A stretch of DNA of 64,000 bases from Daphnia carinata (lineage: Eukaryota > Arthropoda > Branchiopoda > Diplostraca > Daphniidae), in assembly GCF_022539665.2 (NCBI RefSeq), contig NC_081333.1, forward strand, positions 11,158,971-11,222,970, in the 5' to 3' direction. Under the pieces are notes generated by a model that worked only from the letters and a program-made list of their open reading frames with translations, was not told where the DNA came from and did no database searches. This document shows positions 35,250 through 47,013 of the stretch, piece by piece (position 1 is the first letter of the stretch; each line of letters starts with the position of its first letter). Made by a program: the position numbers and the translations under genes.

Positions 35250-35590
35250 AGTACTAATAGCTCTGAGGTAGAGCGTCTGAATACAGGAATCGAAAGTCAA
35301 GAGTTCGAGTCACGTATGGATCCTATGTGCCAGAGGATTGGGTTACGGTTCCCACTGTAGACAATATTTCTTTGTCCAAAAAATGAATCACTCTATTGTA
35401 TTTATAGGTGACATTCCGAGATGGAAATATTAAATTGCGTTGGGACGCACAACAATATTATTACAAGTGCAAATAGATTTCCTTCAAAATACATGGAAAA
35501 ATAGTTAACTAATTGATAAAACTCATGGCTTTATGGTTGAGTATCGGCGTCGCACGCCTGTAATCAAGGGTTCAATCCCGTAAGGAGTAA
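35250..35590 (+). repeat. Two tRNA-like sequences preceding the structured segment (copy 1)
   Basis: Near 35258 TAGCTCTGAGGTAGAGCG (A-box and D-arm like) is followed by AGAGTTCGAGTCAC (B-box and T-arm like). Near 35527 TGGCTTTATGGTTGAGTATCGGCGTCGCACGCC is followed by AAGGGTTCAATCCCGTA. Acceptor stems do not pair well, so these are tRNA-derived or pseudo-tRNAs rather than tRNA genes. They lie upstream of the hairpin segment, in the same order as in the palindrome spacer. Confidence 0.5.
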
Positions 35591-35929
35591 AAATGAAATT
35601 AAATAAATATATATACGTAACTCAAAATGTCAAATTGTATGTACAATGCATGTATACTATTCAATATCATTAATGCACATGGAGTTGTAAAATCTCCATG
35701 AAGTGAGATTAAAGTGCATCATTCCATAAACAATCCATCGTACAACAACGAAATGTTCGCTCATGATTGGGTACAGGAAAAAATTGAAAATACGAGTACG
35801 CCAATAAAATGACATTACGACATAATTAAGGAAATGTTCACAAAAGTTAAAAATGCAGAGCAACACCACGACAGAACAAAAAGACAAGATCTGTAAAGCT
35901 TTTTTTAAAATTTGTATTGAAAATACTCT

Positions 35930-36300
35930 GCACAATTTAAAGACTTGCAACTTTGAAAGGGCAAAATAGCCGATTCCAAAGTTGCTGTCAACTAAGGTAG
36001 GGGGAGACACTACCTCAGTTGACTCACCGGGGAGATTACCCGGTGCGTGGCTAAGAGAAGCCGGAAGAAGAACCAAGGTTTCGGACAAGCTTTTACGTGA
36101 GCGATTAACTGTTAATTCGGATTTTTGGGTAGCCCCATAGCCCTCCAATGATATCATCGGACCATGAGGACCCCCACGTCCCCTTTCCATACAGCGCACT
36201 CACAACCTTTGCTGCTGATCACAGTAGGGGCATGACCCCCTAATTATTACAAATCTAGGGGAAACGGGGCCACAGAAAAGAAGGGAGCCCAGATATACAC
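35930..36300 (+). repeat. Multi-hairpin structured segment, copy 1 (diverged)
   Basis: Successive hairpins: GTCAACTAAGGTAG...CTACCTCAGTTGAC, CACCGGGGAGATTACCCGGTG, GGCTAAGAGAAGCC, and a GTAGGGGCATGACCCCCTA stem, ending near GAAGGGAGCCCAGATAT. The same order occurs at 40312-40680 and, inverted, at 39040-39380. In the first stem GGTAG/CTACC here corresponds to GGCAG/CTGCC in the other copies, a compensatory change. Confidence 0.6.
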
Positions 36301-37330
36301 TTTAATTTTTAAACACATAAATGTTTTACGTTCTGGATGAATCAGCAATTAACCGTGAAGTGAAAGTATCGTTCTTCAAAAATCTAGCATCTCTTTTCGT
36401 CTTCTATTTTTGAAACGGAAATATAACGGCTGGACATCTTTTACGGTTAGCTGCAAAATTTCATCATGAAATCTGGAAGGAAAAAGAAAATTCAGATCAA
36501 GGTAAAACATGACCACAGAAAAGATGAGAGAACCTATTAATTGTGCTTCACTTTGAATGAAACAAATACCGTAACATGGGAGATCTGGACGATATTTCCA
36601 ATGGGAACTTAATTATGCACTTCACTTTGAACATACCATGGGTGACGGTTGGACCAAAATATCGATATCCTTTTAACAATACTGATAGTTTTCAATTAAA
36701 AATATGTCAACCTCCACCAAAGTATAGGCTTGTCACTTGGGAGTTTCCTTTCTGTAATTTACAATATTTTATTTAATAAACTCATGATCTCTAAACCATC
36801 AATTAATTACCAAATTGTTTAAGAAGACATGTTTGGCAGAATGACAGTCATTGATAGAAAATCAATAATCTTTGCAGGCCTCTTCGATTGCTGAAAAGGC
36901 AAAACACTGTTCAAGAAAGAGGACAAGATCCAATTACTGCAACTGAATATTATCAGAGCAACTCCAACCAAATATTCCAAAATGTTTTCAACTTCAGGCA
37001 ACAATTCAGGGAAGTTCTCTAAAGAAAACAAGAACATTCCCTTCGTTATGCAGGGAATTTTGTTGTAATTATAACAAACGATCAAAGTTGTCTCACAGCC
37101 GGGATGGGAAAATGGAAAAGGTTTGTCCATAGATAACCTATCAACCAGTACTGTCACATCACTGCCAATACAGAGAAGGAAATTCAAAAGTTATTTAAAA
37201 TTCAATAGATATTTTACCATTAATGATACTGCAACACATAGCTGTAGCAGATGCTTATTCTATGAAAAATTTATCCTATTGTAGAATAGGCCTTGCCTAA
37301 AATGTAACGCGAATGCCATCACCTAAAATT

Positions 37331-39597
37331 TATGGCAATCCGTTTTACACAAAAAAAAAAAAAAATTTCGCAAAAAAAAAAAAAAAAAAATCACACTTTT
37401 TTCTTATTTTCCGACACGTAGCCATCTACCGCTCAGACTCGTTATTACTGGCGTAGGCAATTTCAGTCCATTGGATGCCAATATGCCATTCGCAGTTAGT
37501 TCAGTAGCGTGGATGGAGAGAATAACGCGTGGCTGGAGGAACAATTGAAAAATGGATAAGATAATACAACAAAAGGATGGTAAGTATAAACATTATTATA
37601 TTGGTTTTCAATTATTAATTATTGTTTATTAGATCAAATTATGGACCTGCAGGCTCAATTATTGCAACAGCACAAAATATTAGATAACAGCAAAGATAAG
37701 GATGGTAAGGCCTAATACATAATGATTCTATTTATTTGCTTTTATTCATTTGTGTTTTGTAGCTCAAAGTTTGAGTCTACAAGCTCAGCTAGGGGAAAGG
37801 AATAAATTGAAACGGAACAGTTTCCAAACAGTGAAGGAGGTTTTTCCAAACTCAAACCTAACTGAACATGAGGATGAATTGGCATTAGGCGAACACAGTC
37901 AGGTACCTAAACTTTTCAAATAAGAATTCAAAATAAGTATAGAATTTTAACAAACAATTATTTATTGTTTAGTTATTCAGTCTACCACCTGACAGTGTGT
38001 TAAATTTAAATTCTGTTAGTGCTGCACTAAAAGAATCATTAGTAATAAGTCCATGCAGCGAAGAAAGTGAACAATTGTGGGACCATATTTGGGCTGAAAA
38101 TGGGTGTGGTACGGAAACCAAGAAATAGCACAAGTTCAACATGAAACATGGATTAGGTACTTTTTGGTTTTTTGTCTATTGAAAAAGTATTTTTAATGCT
38201 ATTATTTTGCATTCACAGAATTTTAGCGGGGGATCAAGTAAAGTCTGGAAGTGTTACAGGATGGAAGAGTGAGCCTACAGTTGAAAAACATTGAAAGTGC
38301 ATTACCATTAAGGTATGAGGTAAAGTAATAGAGTATGCAAATTGTCTAATGAGAAGTACCATCTTGTGTGAATGAATCCTGTGTAACAGCAATCCTTTAT
38401 AGTTCTGTCACAGCTAGAAGCCTCAAATAATTCTGCTTCTCTTGCTAAAGAACAACTTGTCCTTTACGTTCAGAGTGTTGGTGAAGCTGGTTACTTAAAT
38501 GGCCCTAAAGATGTTTCATTTCGTTGGCATTGCAGCGATGAACATCATACATGGACTTTTTAGGTATGAAAGGAATTTTCTTGAAAATTTTTTAAATTTA
38601 TGACAAAGCATTTCTCCTGCTTTTTGCCAACCATGTCTAATCTAAAAAAAAAATTTATCCAATAGGAAAGGATTTTCAGCATACTGGGAACACAACTATC
38701 AACAATGCAACATTCTAGGGGTGCTATTTTATCATTCAAGAGCCTTATACAATGATTATCATCTGCAATTTGTATGGCCTTTCCCAAGCTTCTGCCAGAA
38801 GTTGAATCTATAAGTCATGTAAGTCACATGAGCAACAATTGAGATGCTTAATGGTGTTGTTTTTCTTTTCTAGGCATAGGTTAATAGTAACATTGGATCT
38901 GAAAAGATTCTTGGTTGGGGCAAGACACTGAATAAATTGTAATGATTGAATGGATGACATGACATTTCTATACTTAATTTGGATTCCCGAGACGGTATTT
39001 GATATTAAAAAAATTGAAGTGCATATCTGGGCTCCCTTCCTTTCCGTAGCCCCGTTTCCCCTTGACTCGTAATAAGCCCGTAGGGGGTCATGCCCCTACT
39101 GTACGGTATATATAAAAATAACATATACCGAGGTTTGGAGGGCTCTGGCCGGAAAGGGGACGTGGGGTGCCGCTTAGTCCGATGATGTGTTCACGGAGGG
39201 CGATGTGGCTACCCACAAATCCGAACTAAAGGTTAATCGCTCCTGTAAAAATGTTCCAAATCTTCAGCTCTTCTTCCGGCTTCTCTTAGCCAATCACCGG
39301 GTAATCTCCCCGGTGGGTCAACAAGGCAGTGTCTCCCCCTGCCTGGGTTGACGGCAACTTTTGAAAGGGCTATTGTGCCTTTTTAAAGTTGCAAAAATAA
39401 TTGTAATGTGCAGAGAATTGTCAATAAAATTGTTTTTATAAAATTTTTTTTTGCAAAATTTGTTTCTTTCATTGTCTGTGACACACATTACAATTATCAA
39501 CTTTTTTTTATTTTGCTTTGCTTTATTTGTTTTTGTCACCTTTGATGGTAAGCATTGTTTCCATTGGTTTATCGTTTATCTGTAAGCATTCTATTAT
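37331..39597 (+). mobile_element. Left arm of a 5-kb inverted repeat (degraded ORF copy)
   Basis: Runs from TATGGCAATCCG to about 39597 and is the inverse of 40104-42379. The plus strand carries exon-like pieces: MDKIIQQKD (37553), MDLQAQLLQQHKIL (37641), LSLQAQLGERNKL (37773) and LFSLPPDSVLNLN (37976), each flanked by GT/AG-like borders. They make an N-terminal coiled coil. This arm has an in-frame stop where the right arm reads TKIWHKF, and further damage after 38220. The inner end holds the hairpin segment (39040-39380, inverted). No transposase signature was recognised. Confidence 0.75.
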
Positions 39598-40103
39598 TAT
39601 CCAGGGATCGAACCCTGTATGTTCGGCATGCCGCGCCGATGCTCTACCAATGAGCCATGAATCATATGATGTCAAGATGGCTTTTTTTCTAGTCACTTGT
39701 GGACTTGCATTTACACTTAGAATAAAACTGAAATGCAATTCTCTCTTCTACATTTTTTCTACTTCATTTTAATACATCTACTCAGGTTTGAACCCAGGGT
39801 AACAGATATCGAAGCTAAAGGCTCTACCACAGAGCTATGAACCGTATGAAAGCAATAGAAAGATAAACATATAGTTGTGAAAGACTGCATAAACATCCTA
39901 GACGATAACATATGATATGCGATAATAACATATTTAGATATATCTCGTGGCTCAATGTTAGAGCTTCGGCGTAGCACGCTGAATGTCTGGGGATCGGTTC
40001 CCATACGAGTAAAACAAAATACAAAATTACTTCAAAAAATATCCAGGTATTACGCGTTGTTCCTTGAATCTAAGTTGAAGAATTCAAATAATGTAATAAA
40101 TAA
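39598..40103. repeat. Palindrome spacer with three tRNA-like sequences
   Basis: Single-copy spacer of about 500 bp between the arms. Minus strand about 39655-39600: TGGCTCATTGGTAGAGCA, a 5-bp anticodon-like stem around GCGGCAT, then CAGGGTTCGATCCCTG, so D, anticodon and T arms are all formed. Minus strand about 39842-39783: TAGCTCTGTGGTAGAGCC and CTGGGTTCAAACC. Plus strand about 39950-40003: TGGCTCAATGTTAGAGCTTCGGCG and GGGGATCGGTTCCC. The acceptor stem of the first is not complementary, so functional tRNAs are doubtful. Confidence 0.55.
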
Positions 40104-42379
40104 TAACTGAATACTTACAGATACACGATAAACCAATGGAAACAATGCTTACCATCAAAGGTGACAAAAACAAATAAAGCAAAACAAAATTAAAAAAAAG
40201 TTGATAAATGTAATGTGTGAACACAGACAATGAAGGAAACAAATTTTGCAAAAAAAAAAAAAAAAAAAAAAAATTTATTGACAATTCTCTGCACATTACA
40301 ATTATTTTTGCAACTTTAAAAAGGCACAATAGCCCTTTCAAAAGTTGCCGTCAACCCAGGCAGGGGGAGACACTGCCTTGTTGACCCACCGGGGAGATTA
40401 CCCGGTGATTGGCTAAGAGAAGCCGGAAGAAGAGCTGAAGATTTGGAACATTTTTACAGGAGCGATTAACCTTTAGTTCGGATTTGTGGGTAGCCACATC
40501 GCCCTCCGTGAACACATCATCGGACTAAGCGGCACCCCACGTCCCCTTTCCGGCCAGAGCCCTCCAAACCTCGGTATATGTTATTTTTATATATACCGTA
40601 CAGTAGGGGCATGACCCCCTACGGGCTTATTACGAGTCAAGGGGAAACGGGGCTTCAGAAAAGAAGGGAGCCCAGATATGCACTTCAATTTTTTTAATAT
40701 CAAATACCGTCTGGGGAATCCGAATTAAGTATAGAAATGTCATGTCATCCATCCAATCAATACAATTTATTCCGTGTCTTGCCCCAACCAAGAATCTTTT
40801 CAGATCCAATGTTACTATTAACCTATATTGAGAAAAGAAAAACAACACCATTAAACATATCAACTGTTGATCATGTAACTTACATGACTCATAGATTCAA
40901 CTTCTGGTGGAAGCTTGGGGAAGGACATACAAATTGCAGATTAACATCATTGTATAAGGGTCTTGAATGATGAACTAGCACCTGTACAATGTTGCATTGT
41001 TGATAGTTGTGTTCCCAGTACATGAAAATCCTTTCCTTTTGGATAAAATTTTTTTTGGTAGATTAGACCTGGTTGGCAAAAAGGAGGAGAAATTCTTCGT
41101 CATAAATTCAAAATTATTTGAAGAAAATTCCTTTCATACCTAAAGAGTCCATGTATGATGTTCATCTCTGCAATGGCAGCAAAATTAAAACATCTTTAGG
41201 GCCATTTAAGTACCCAGTTTCCCCAACACTCTGAACGTAAAGGACAAGTTGTTCTTTAGACAGAGAAGCAGAATTATTTGAGGTTTCTAGCTGTGACAGA
41301 ACTATAAAGGATTGCTGTTGTACTGGATTTATTAACACAAGATGGTACTTCTCATTAGACAATGTGCATACTCTATTACTTTACCTCATACCTTAATGGT
41401 AATGCACTCTGTGTTTTTTCATCTGTAGGCTGACTCTTCCATCCTGTAACACTTCCAAACTTGATTTGATCCCCCATTAAATTCTGTGAATGCAAAATAA
41501 TAGCATTAAAAATACTTTTTCAATAGACATCAAACCGAAAAGTACCTAATCCATGTTTCATGTTGAACTTGTGCCATATCTTGGTTTCCGTACCACACCC
41601 ATTTTCGGCCCAAATACGGTCCCACAATTGTTCACTTCCTTCACTGCATGGGCTTATTACTAACGATTCTTTTTGTGCAGCACTAACAGAATTTAAATTT
41701 AACACACTGTCAGGTGGTAGACTGAATAACTAAACAATAAATAATTGTTTGTTAAAATTCTATACTTATTTTGAATTCTTATTTGAAAAGTTTAGGTACC
41801 TGACTGTGTTCGCCTAATGCCAATTCATCCTCATGTTCAGTTAGGTTTGAGTTTGGAAAAACCTCCTTCACTGTTTGGAAACTGTTCCGTTCCAATTTAT
41901 TCCTTTCCCCTAGCTGAGCTTGTAGACTCAAACTTTGAGCTACAAAACACAAATGAATAAAAGCAAATAAATAGAATCATTATGTATTAGGCCTTACCAT
42001 CCTTAGCTTTGCTGTTATCTAATATTTTGTGCTGTTGCAATAATTGAGCCTGCAGGTCCATAATTTGATCTAATAAACAATAATTAATAATTCAAAACAA
42101 ATATAATAATGTTTATACTTACCATCCTTTTGTTGTATTATCTTATCCATTTTTCAATTGTTCCTCCAGCCACGCGTTATTCTCCATGCACGCTACTGAA
42201 CTAACTGCGAATAGCATCCAATGGACTGAAATTGCCTACGCCAGTAATAATGAGTCTGAGCGGTAGATGGCTACGTGTCGGAAAAAAAGAAAAAAGTGCG
42301 ATTTTTTATTTTTTTTCCGCCATTTTTTTTTTTTTTTTTTTTACGTAAAACGGATTGCCATATGAAACGGATTGCCATA
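40104..42379 (-). mobile_element. Right arm of the 5-kb inverted repeat (better-preserved ORF copy)
   Basis: Read on the minus strand from 42379. The pieces MDKIIQQKD, MDLQAQLLQQHKIL, LSLQAQLGERNKLERNSF, LFSLPPDSVLNLNSVSAAQKESLVIS, EGSEQLWDRIWAENGCGTETKIWHKFNMKHGL, NLMGDQIKFGSVTGWKSQPTDEK and a last open stretch (VLINPVQQQSFIVLSQLE...) are separated by short GT-AG gaps. They suggest a spliced element gene with an N-terminal coiled coil. The later part is decayed. The hairpin segment lies at 40312-40680. The protein family was not recognised. Confidence 0.7.
40312..40680 (+). repeat. Multi-hairpin structured segment, best copy
   Basis: Ordered stems: AACTTT..AAAGGC/GCCCTTT..AAAGTT; GTCAACCCAGGCAG/CTGCCTTGTTGAC; CACCGGG/CCCGGTG; GGCT/AGCC; CGGTATAT/ATATATACCG; GTAGGGG/CCCCCTAC; and GGGCTT...GGAGCCC. 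Repeated inverted at 39040-39380, partly at 42400-42590 (from the CATCGCCCTCC part onward), and in diverged form at 35930-36300. It runs opposite to the element ORF. Confidence 0.65.
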
Positions 42380-44376
42380 CAAAAAAAAAAAAAAAAAATA
42401 GCCACGTCGCCCTCCGTGAACACATCATCGGACTAAGCGGACCCCCACGTCCCCTTTCCGGCCAGAGCCCTCCAAACTTCGGTATATGTTGTTTTTATAT
42501 ATACCGTACAGTAGGGGCATGACCCCCTACGGGCTTATTACGAGTCAAGGGGAAACGGGGCTACGGAAAGGAAGGGAGCCCAGATATGCACTTCAATTTT
42601 TACATAATTAATACCGTAATACGCGGGAATACACAGGCGACTGATGGAGGGAAATTCAATTCCGTACTTCAAATTATTATAACTTTTCGTCATCACATCC
42701 CAACCAGAAACCTTCGCAGGTTCACTATTGCTATTAATCTAAATTAAGAAAATAAAACATAGATAAGCATAAGACGTTCTTATTGATATCGCTTACATGG
42801 TACATAAATTCATCATCTGCCATATTCCTGTAGATTCCTGGCAGGAGCTTCTAAAAGGCTATGCAGTTGCAAATGATCACCATAGCCAAAACTTGAATAC
42901 GAAAGTTTGGAAGAACCCTTCGTGTTGGACACAGAGATCTTCTATGGGCTTTCCGGTTGGACGTTCCATGCACCATAAAAAACAGATAGGTTACAAAGTT
43001 GGTTGTTTTGATCACTAAACGTTAAGATAAACAATGTACCTGGTATCGGCAGTCTTGACAACAATTTCCATTATAACATCATATCACCTGATTTTATGGA
43101 AAAAGAATTTCGTAGGCGACAGTTCAGAATAGAAATGGTTGCACTCAAATCTATTGACAGGTGAGGATTAAGGAATGTCGCCTTAGGGAGTGCAAACCGC
43201 GATTTTCAAAATTATTAAATGCTTGTTAGCCATTGAAAGATTGCTGGCTGACGCAGACAATAGTTTGGGACATGATTAATGAACTGCTTCGTGGATAAAG
43301 CTCGTTTTTTTTAGTCCTCTCCAGGATGGCATGAATTCCAGCATGTTCTACACATGTATCAGCACTTAGCGATACACCAATTAAAACAATTAAAAAATTT
43401 AAAATAGTTCCACCTTTTAATGTTTTGGACTCCATGATTCATCTTCGTTGCAATTGTGAAGGCAAGACAACTGACCTATGGTGATTTATTCATCGCACTT
43501 GCCATAACCGTTTTCCCAATGTATCAGCTTTTCCGCCAACAGTAGTTTACTAATACAACATTGACGATTAAAACTAGAAAACTAAACAAACTCAGCAGAA
43601 AAGCATTACCAGGGAGTAACATCTTGCATGTTGACGAAGAATCCTCGGTTTATCATGTACATGGCAGAATATCCACATTGCCTAGATGGCGCAATCCTTT
43701 GCGTAATCACACAAATAGTAACTAAAGCATATTGAATTGAAACAAAATTTAAATGAAGTTTTACCCAACAGCCAGCTGCACCTCTGAATTCCAAAACTAT
43801 GTCTACACATTCATATCAAGCTTTTCCAGCATGTCTCACCTTTGGCATTTGTTTAAATCATTCCTTCAAAAATTTTTAATCAATGTAAATAAAGTAAACA
43901 ATTGATATTTATGTGACGTCAGAGTACCATTTAGCTGTCAAGCATTCCATACAAGATAGGCATTTTGAAGAATCAGTGGCAGCAATCAAGTGCTACAATT
44001 TGAATATGGGCTAGGTGTTATAGTCACTGAGGGCTCTCAATCCCTAAACTGAACCTTGCTCACTGATGTGACAATCTATAAAAGGATTTAAATCTTAATT
44101 AATGAGACATGCAGGATACTGTATAAAATTATAGTAAAGATGGTACCAAATGCTGAGTTACTAGAAATTTTGCCTGGGAAATCTCCAACTGACCATGTGA
44201 AACATAAGTCAGCTGTACTGCATTTGCAAATCCAGTGTTCAAGTAACCATGTACAATCCATGTCTGAAGGAATGAATGAGAAAATTAAACAGGAATCTAC
44301 CGCTAGATGGCCATAGCAGTAAAAAAGAAAATAAGGGCAAAATTTTTTTTTTGGGGGGTAAAACGGATTGCCATAG
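42380..44376 (-). mobile_element. Third, diverged copy of the composite element
   Basis: Begins with the 3' half of the hairpin segment (42400-42590, close to the palindrome copies) and continues with sequence alignable to 40690-40960: GCACTTCAATTTTT, then AACCAGAAACCTTCGCAGGTTCACTATTGCTATTAA. It diverges further and ends with TAGATGGCCATAGCAG...GGTAAAACGGATTGCCATA at 44376. ORF pieces are fragmentary. Confidence 0.55.
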
Positions 44377-45338
44377 GTTATAGCCTTCCCCCAAATCAAG
44401 ACCTTGCAAAGGTCAAATGTGAGCCCACAGAAAGACTTTTCAGTTTTGCCAAGATAATAAAAGGGCAACTACATCAATGATAAAAACTTGATTATAAATG
44501 AAAAATAAATTCAGCTAAAAAGCTTAGCGGGTAAAACTGTTCCGCCTTATTTTTAAAGAAAGTTTATAGCAGACTGCACGAGTCTCTAAATCACCCACCA
44601 AACACAAACCCTTAGAGTTACCATTACTATTGCACGAACGGACCGTTACCTGTTGTGCTGGATATTTTTCTTCGTTATTATTGTACAATTCTTACAGCAT
44701 ATTTTGGTTAACATTGCCATGGATATGATTTGTAATTATGTGACATTCTTGTTGTTTTTTTTTTTTTTGCATTTGCACTTTATTGTGTAGTATCTGATTT
44801 AATAAACGAAAAAAGACGGGAACATCAATGATTTACGAATGAACAACCACCAATCAAAAGATGCCTGCCTTAAGGTTAAATTCACTTGGCATTTAAGGAG
44901 TTCCGAAGTTCCAAGATGGCAATTTTGAAGCCATTCTTTCAGCAATCAGCTGTGAAACTGCGCCGGAGATCGAAAACGGCGCGATAGTGTAGAATGGTGT
45001 AAATCAATTCAGAACCTTTGGCATGGCCAGCTTGGTTCCGTCTTGTTACAGTTTTGCCGATTAGTCACATTCATTATTTTGTAATGCTCTAAAAATGGTC
45101 ATGAGTGAGGTTGCAGTACCCTTTAACTCGCTTTCTTACAACGAACCATTCGGGCTATTTGATTTTTAAATCTGTACTAACCCATTTGATATTCAACGAT
45201 ATCCCGAGACGTTACGTGCTGAGCAATATTGAAATAAAAGGCCAAAATTTTTTTTTTTTGGGGTAAAACGGATTGCCATAGTAAACCTTGGATTAATACA
45301 GCAGACGACCCACCAAACGGTATAGCCATCTATTGGTA

Positions 45339-46880
45339 TATGGCAATCCGTTTTACCCAAAATAAAAATAAAAAATATTGGCCTTTTTCTGTTTTATTGC
45401 TATCGCCATCTAACGGTCACGTTTCTAGTTAATTCTCTACATACACTGACCGAAAAAAATTTTAAGCCCTACTAAATAAACCCGACTAAATAAGCCCGAC
45501 TTTCTGTTTTTTACGGTTAATTTAAAAAGTAGAAGCCTAATATAAAAATATACCCCATTTTCGTGATCAGCGATCAATTTCGAATCGGAATAATGTATTT
45601 TTAATGAAATCTAGGATTTGAAGAAAAGTGGAAAAGTGGGAAGGCCTTCTTACTATTTCAATTTTGGCAAAATTTTCGATTTCGCTTTAAATACATGGTT
45701 TCGATGCAGAATTGAACGGACATCACGAATATGAGGGTTGTTTTCTCGTGGGCTTCATAGTTTTTGAATAAAACGTAAAAAGCGGTAAAAGCTGGGTTAA
45801 AAAATAAGCCCGGGCTGATATTGTCGGGCTTAAAATTTTTCCTTTTAAAAAATAATAGCATTAAATCTAGATATCTATAGATGATTCTGATTCAAAATTA
45901 ACCAAGGAACACGAAAATGGAATTTTTTTTTACGTAGAGCTTATAGTTGTGAAGTAATCTAAAATCTAAAATTAGTGTGTGTGCGAATCGAACCATTACT
46001 AGCGTGCCAGTACGCTACAGCGTTAGCCTGACACATCAAAGTTCTTTGATTATTCAAAAACCATAAATTCTACGTAAAAACAAATTTCATTTTCGTGTTC
46101 CTTGTTAAATTTTGAATGAGAATTATCTATAGATATCTAGATTTAATGCTTCCATTAGATAATCAATGCAAACCATCACTAGATAACTATATATAATGAT
46201 TCTGATTCAAAATTTATATCGAATTCCAAGAGATGTAATTTTTGGCCGATTATGGCAAAAGTGGTAAGGCTATAGCGTTTCCACTTTTCCATTGTTGGCT
46301 AAATTTTAAATTTCGCTTAAAATACATGATCTCGATTCAGAATGGACTGCTTATCACGGAAATCAAATTTATTTTCTAATGGGCCTTGTGGTTTTTTAAT
46401 TAAACTTTAAAAACTAAACAATTAGAAAAGTCGGGCTTATTTAGCCGGGCTTATTTAGTCGGGCTTAAACAAATTTTTTACAAAAACTGACACTCATCGG
46501 AATAATGTAATATAATACACTGCAACAACCAGCAACGAGCTTTTATTATTCAAACACATAATTTATACCTTAAACACACCATTCTCATTATTATTAGAAT
46601 TTAATACATCCTTTTGCTGCAGTACAAAGTGGACTTCAAGTTAATAGTAATAATAAATAAATTAAGTAAATAGAATAGAACAAAATAAAATAACGTTTAA
46701 TAATATGTTGATTAAATAAAGTTATTAGTTTAAAATTTTTTATTTTTATATGGCTAGAATATGTAAAGTTGTCCTTAGAGAAAAAACTATAAATCTGATC
46801 GGTAGATGGCGATAGCAGTAATACAAAATAAAGGCCAATTTTTTTTTTTTTGGGGGGGGGGGGGTAGAATGGATGGCTAT
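45339..46880. mobile_element. 1.5-kb non-autonomous element with terminal inverted repeats
   Basis: Left end TATGGCAATCCGTTTTACCC...GCCATCTAACGGTCA. The right end near 46800-46880 is the inverse (CGGTAGATGGCGATAGCAG...GGTAGAATGGATGGCTATA). Nested inside is the inverted AAGCCCGACTAAATAAGCCCGAC pair (about 45440-45505 and 46430-46500) and a CGCCAGTACGCTACAGCG-type stretch also seen near 33347. There is no coding capacity. TA flanks are compatible with TA-targeting insertion but not decisive. Confidence 0.55.
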
Positions 46881-47013
46881 AAATGCGAACACGATAGACA
46901 CCATCTATTGCCGTAATTTTGTACCGATAATGTTTGTTGTACCTTGGAAATAGTCTCTATCCAAACATTTTGTAAATTTTATTTGATACATTAGTCATCC
47001 AAAATTAACTCAA

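Larger units (their letters stand above)
32936..47013. mobile_element. Repeat island without host genes
   Basis: Fourteen kilobases in which no host exon was recognised. It is made of copies of a composite element (35.2-37.3 kb, the 37.3-42.4 kb palindrome, 42.4-44.4 kb) and smaller palindromic units. The terminal motif TATGGCAATCCGTTTTAC occurs at 33015, 37331 and 45339, and inverted near 42362, 42379, 44376, 45280 and 46880 (the last degenerate). The motif AAGCCCGACTAAATAAGCCCGAC occurs near 33150, 45480 and, inverted, 46430. Individual members are listed separately. Confidence 0.75.

Noticed and set aside
39598-40010. Functional tRNA genes
   Set aside because: D and T arms are tRNA-like but acceptor stems do not pair, so called tRNA-like repeats.
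35930-40680. Hammerhead, delta-like, RNase P, SRP or snRNA identity for the hairpin segment
   Set aside because: No CUGAUGA...GAAA hammerhead core and no recognised conserved core of the other classes on either strand.
44088-44468. 126-codon minus-strand ORF in the repeat island
   Set aside because: Crosses the terminal repeat and poly-T tract of the third element copy; no recognisable domain.
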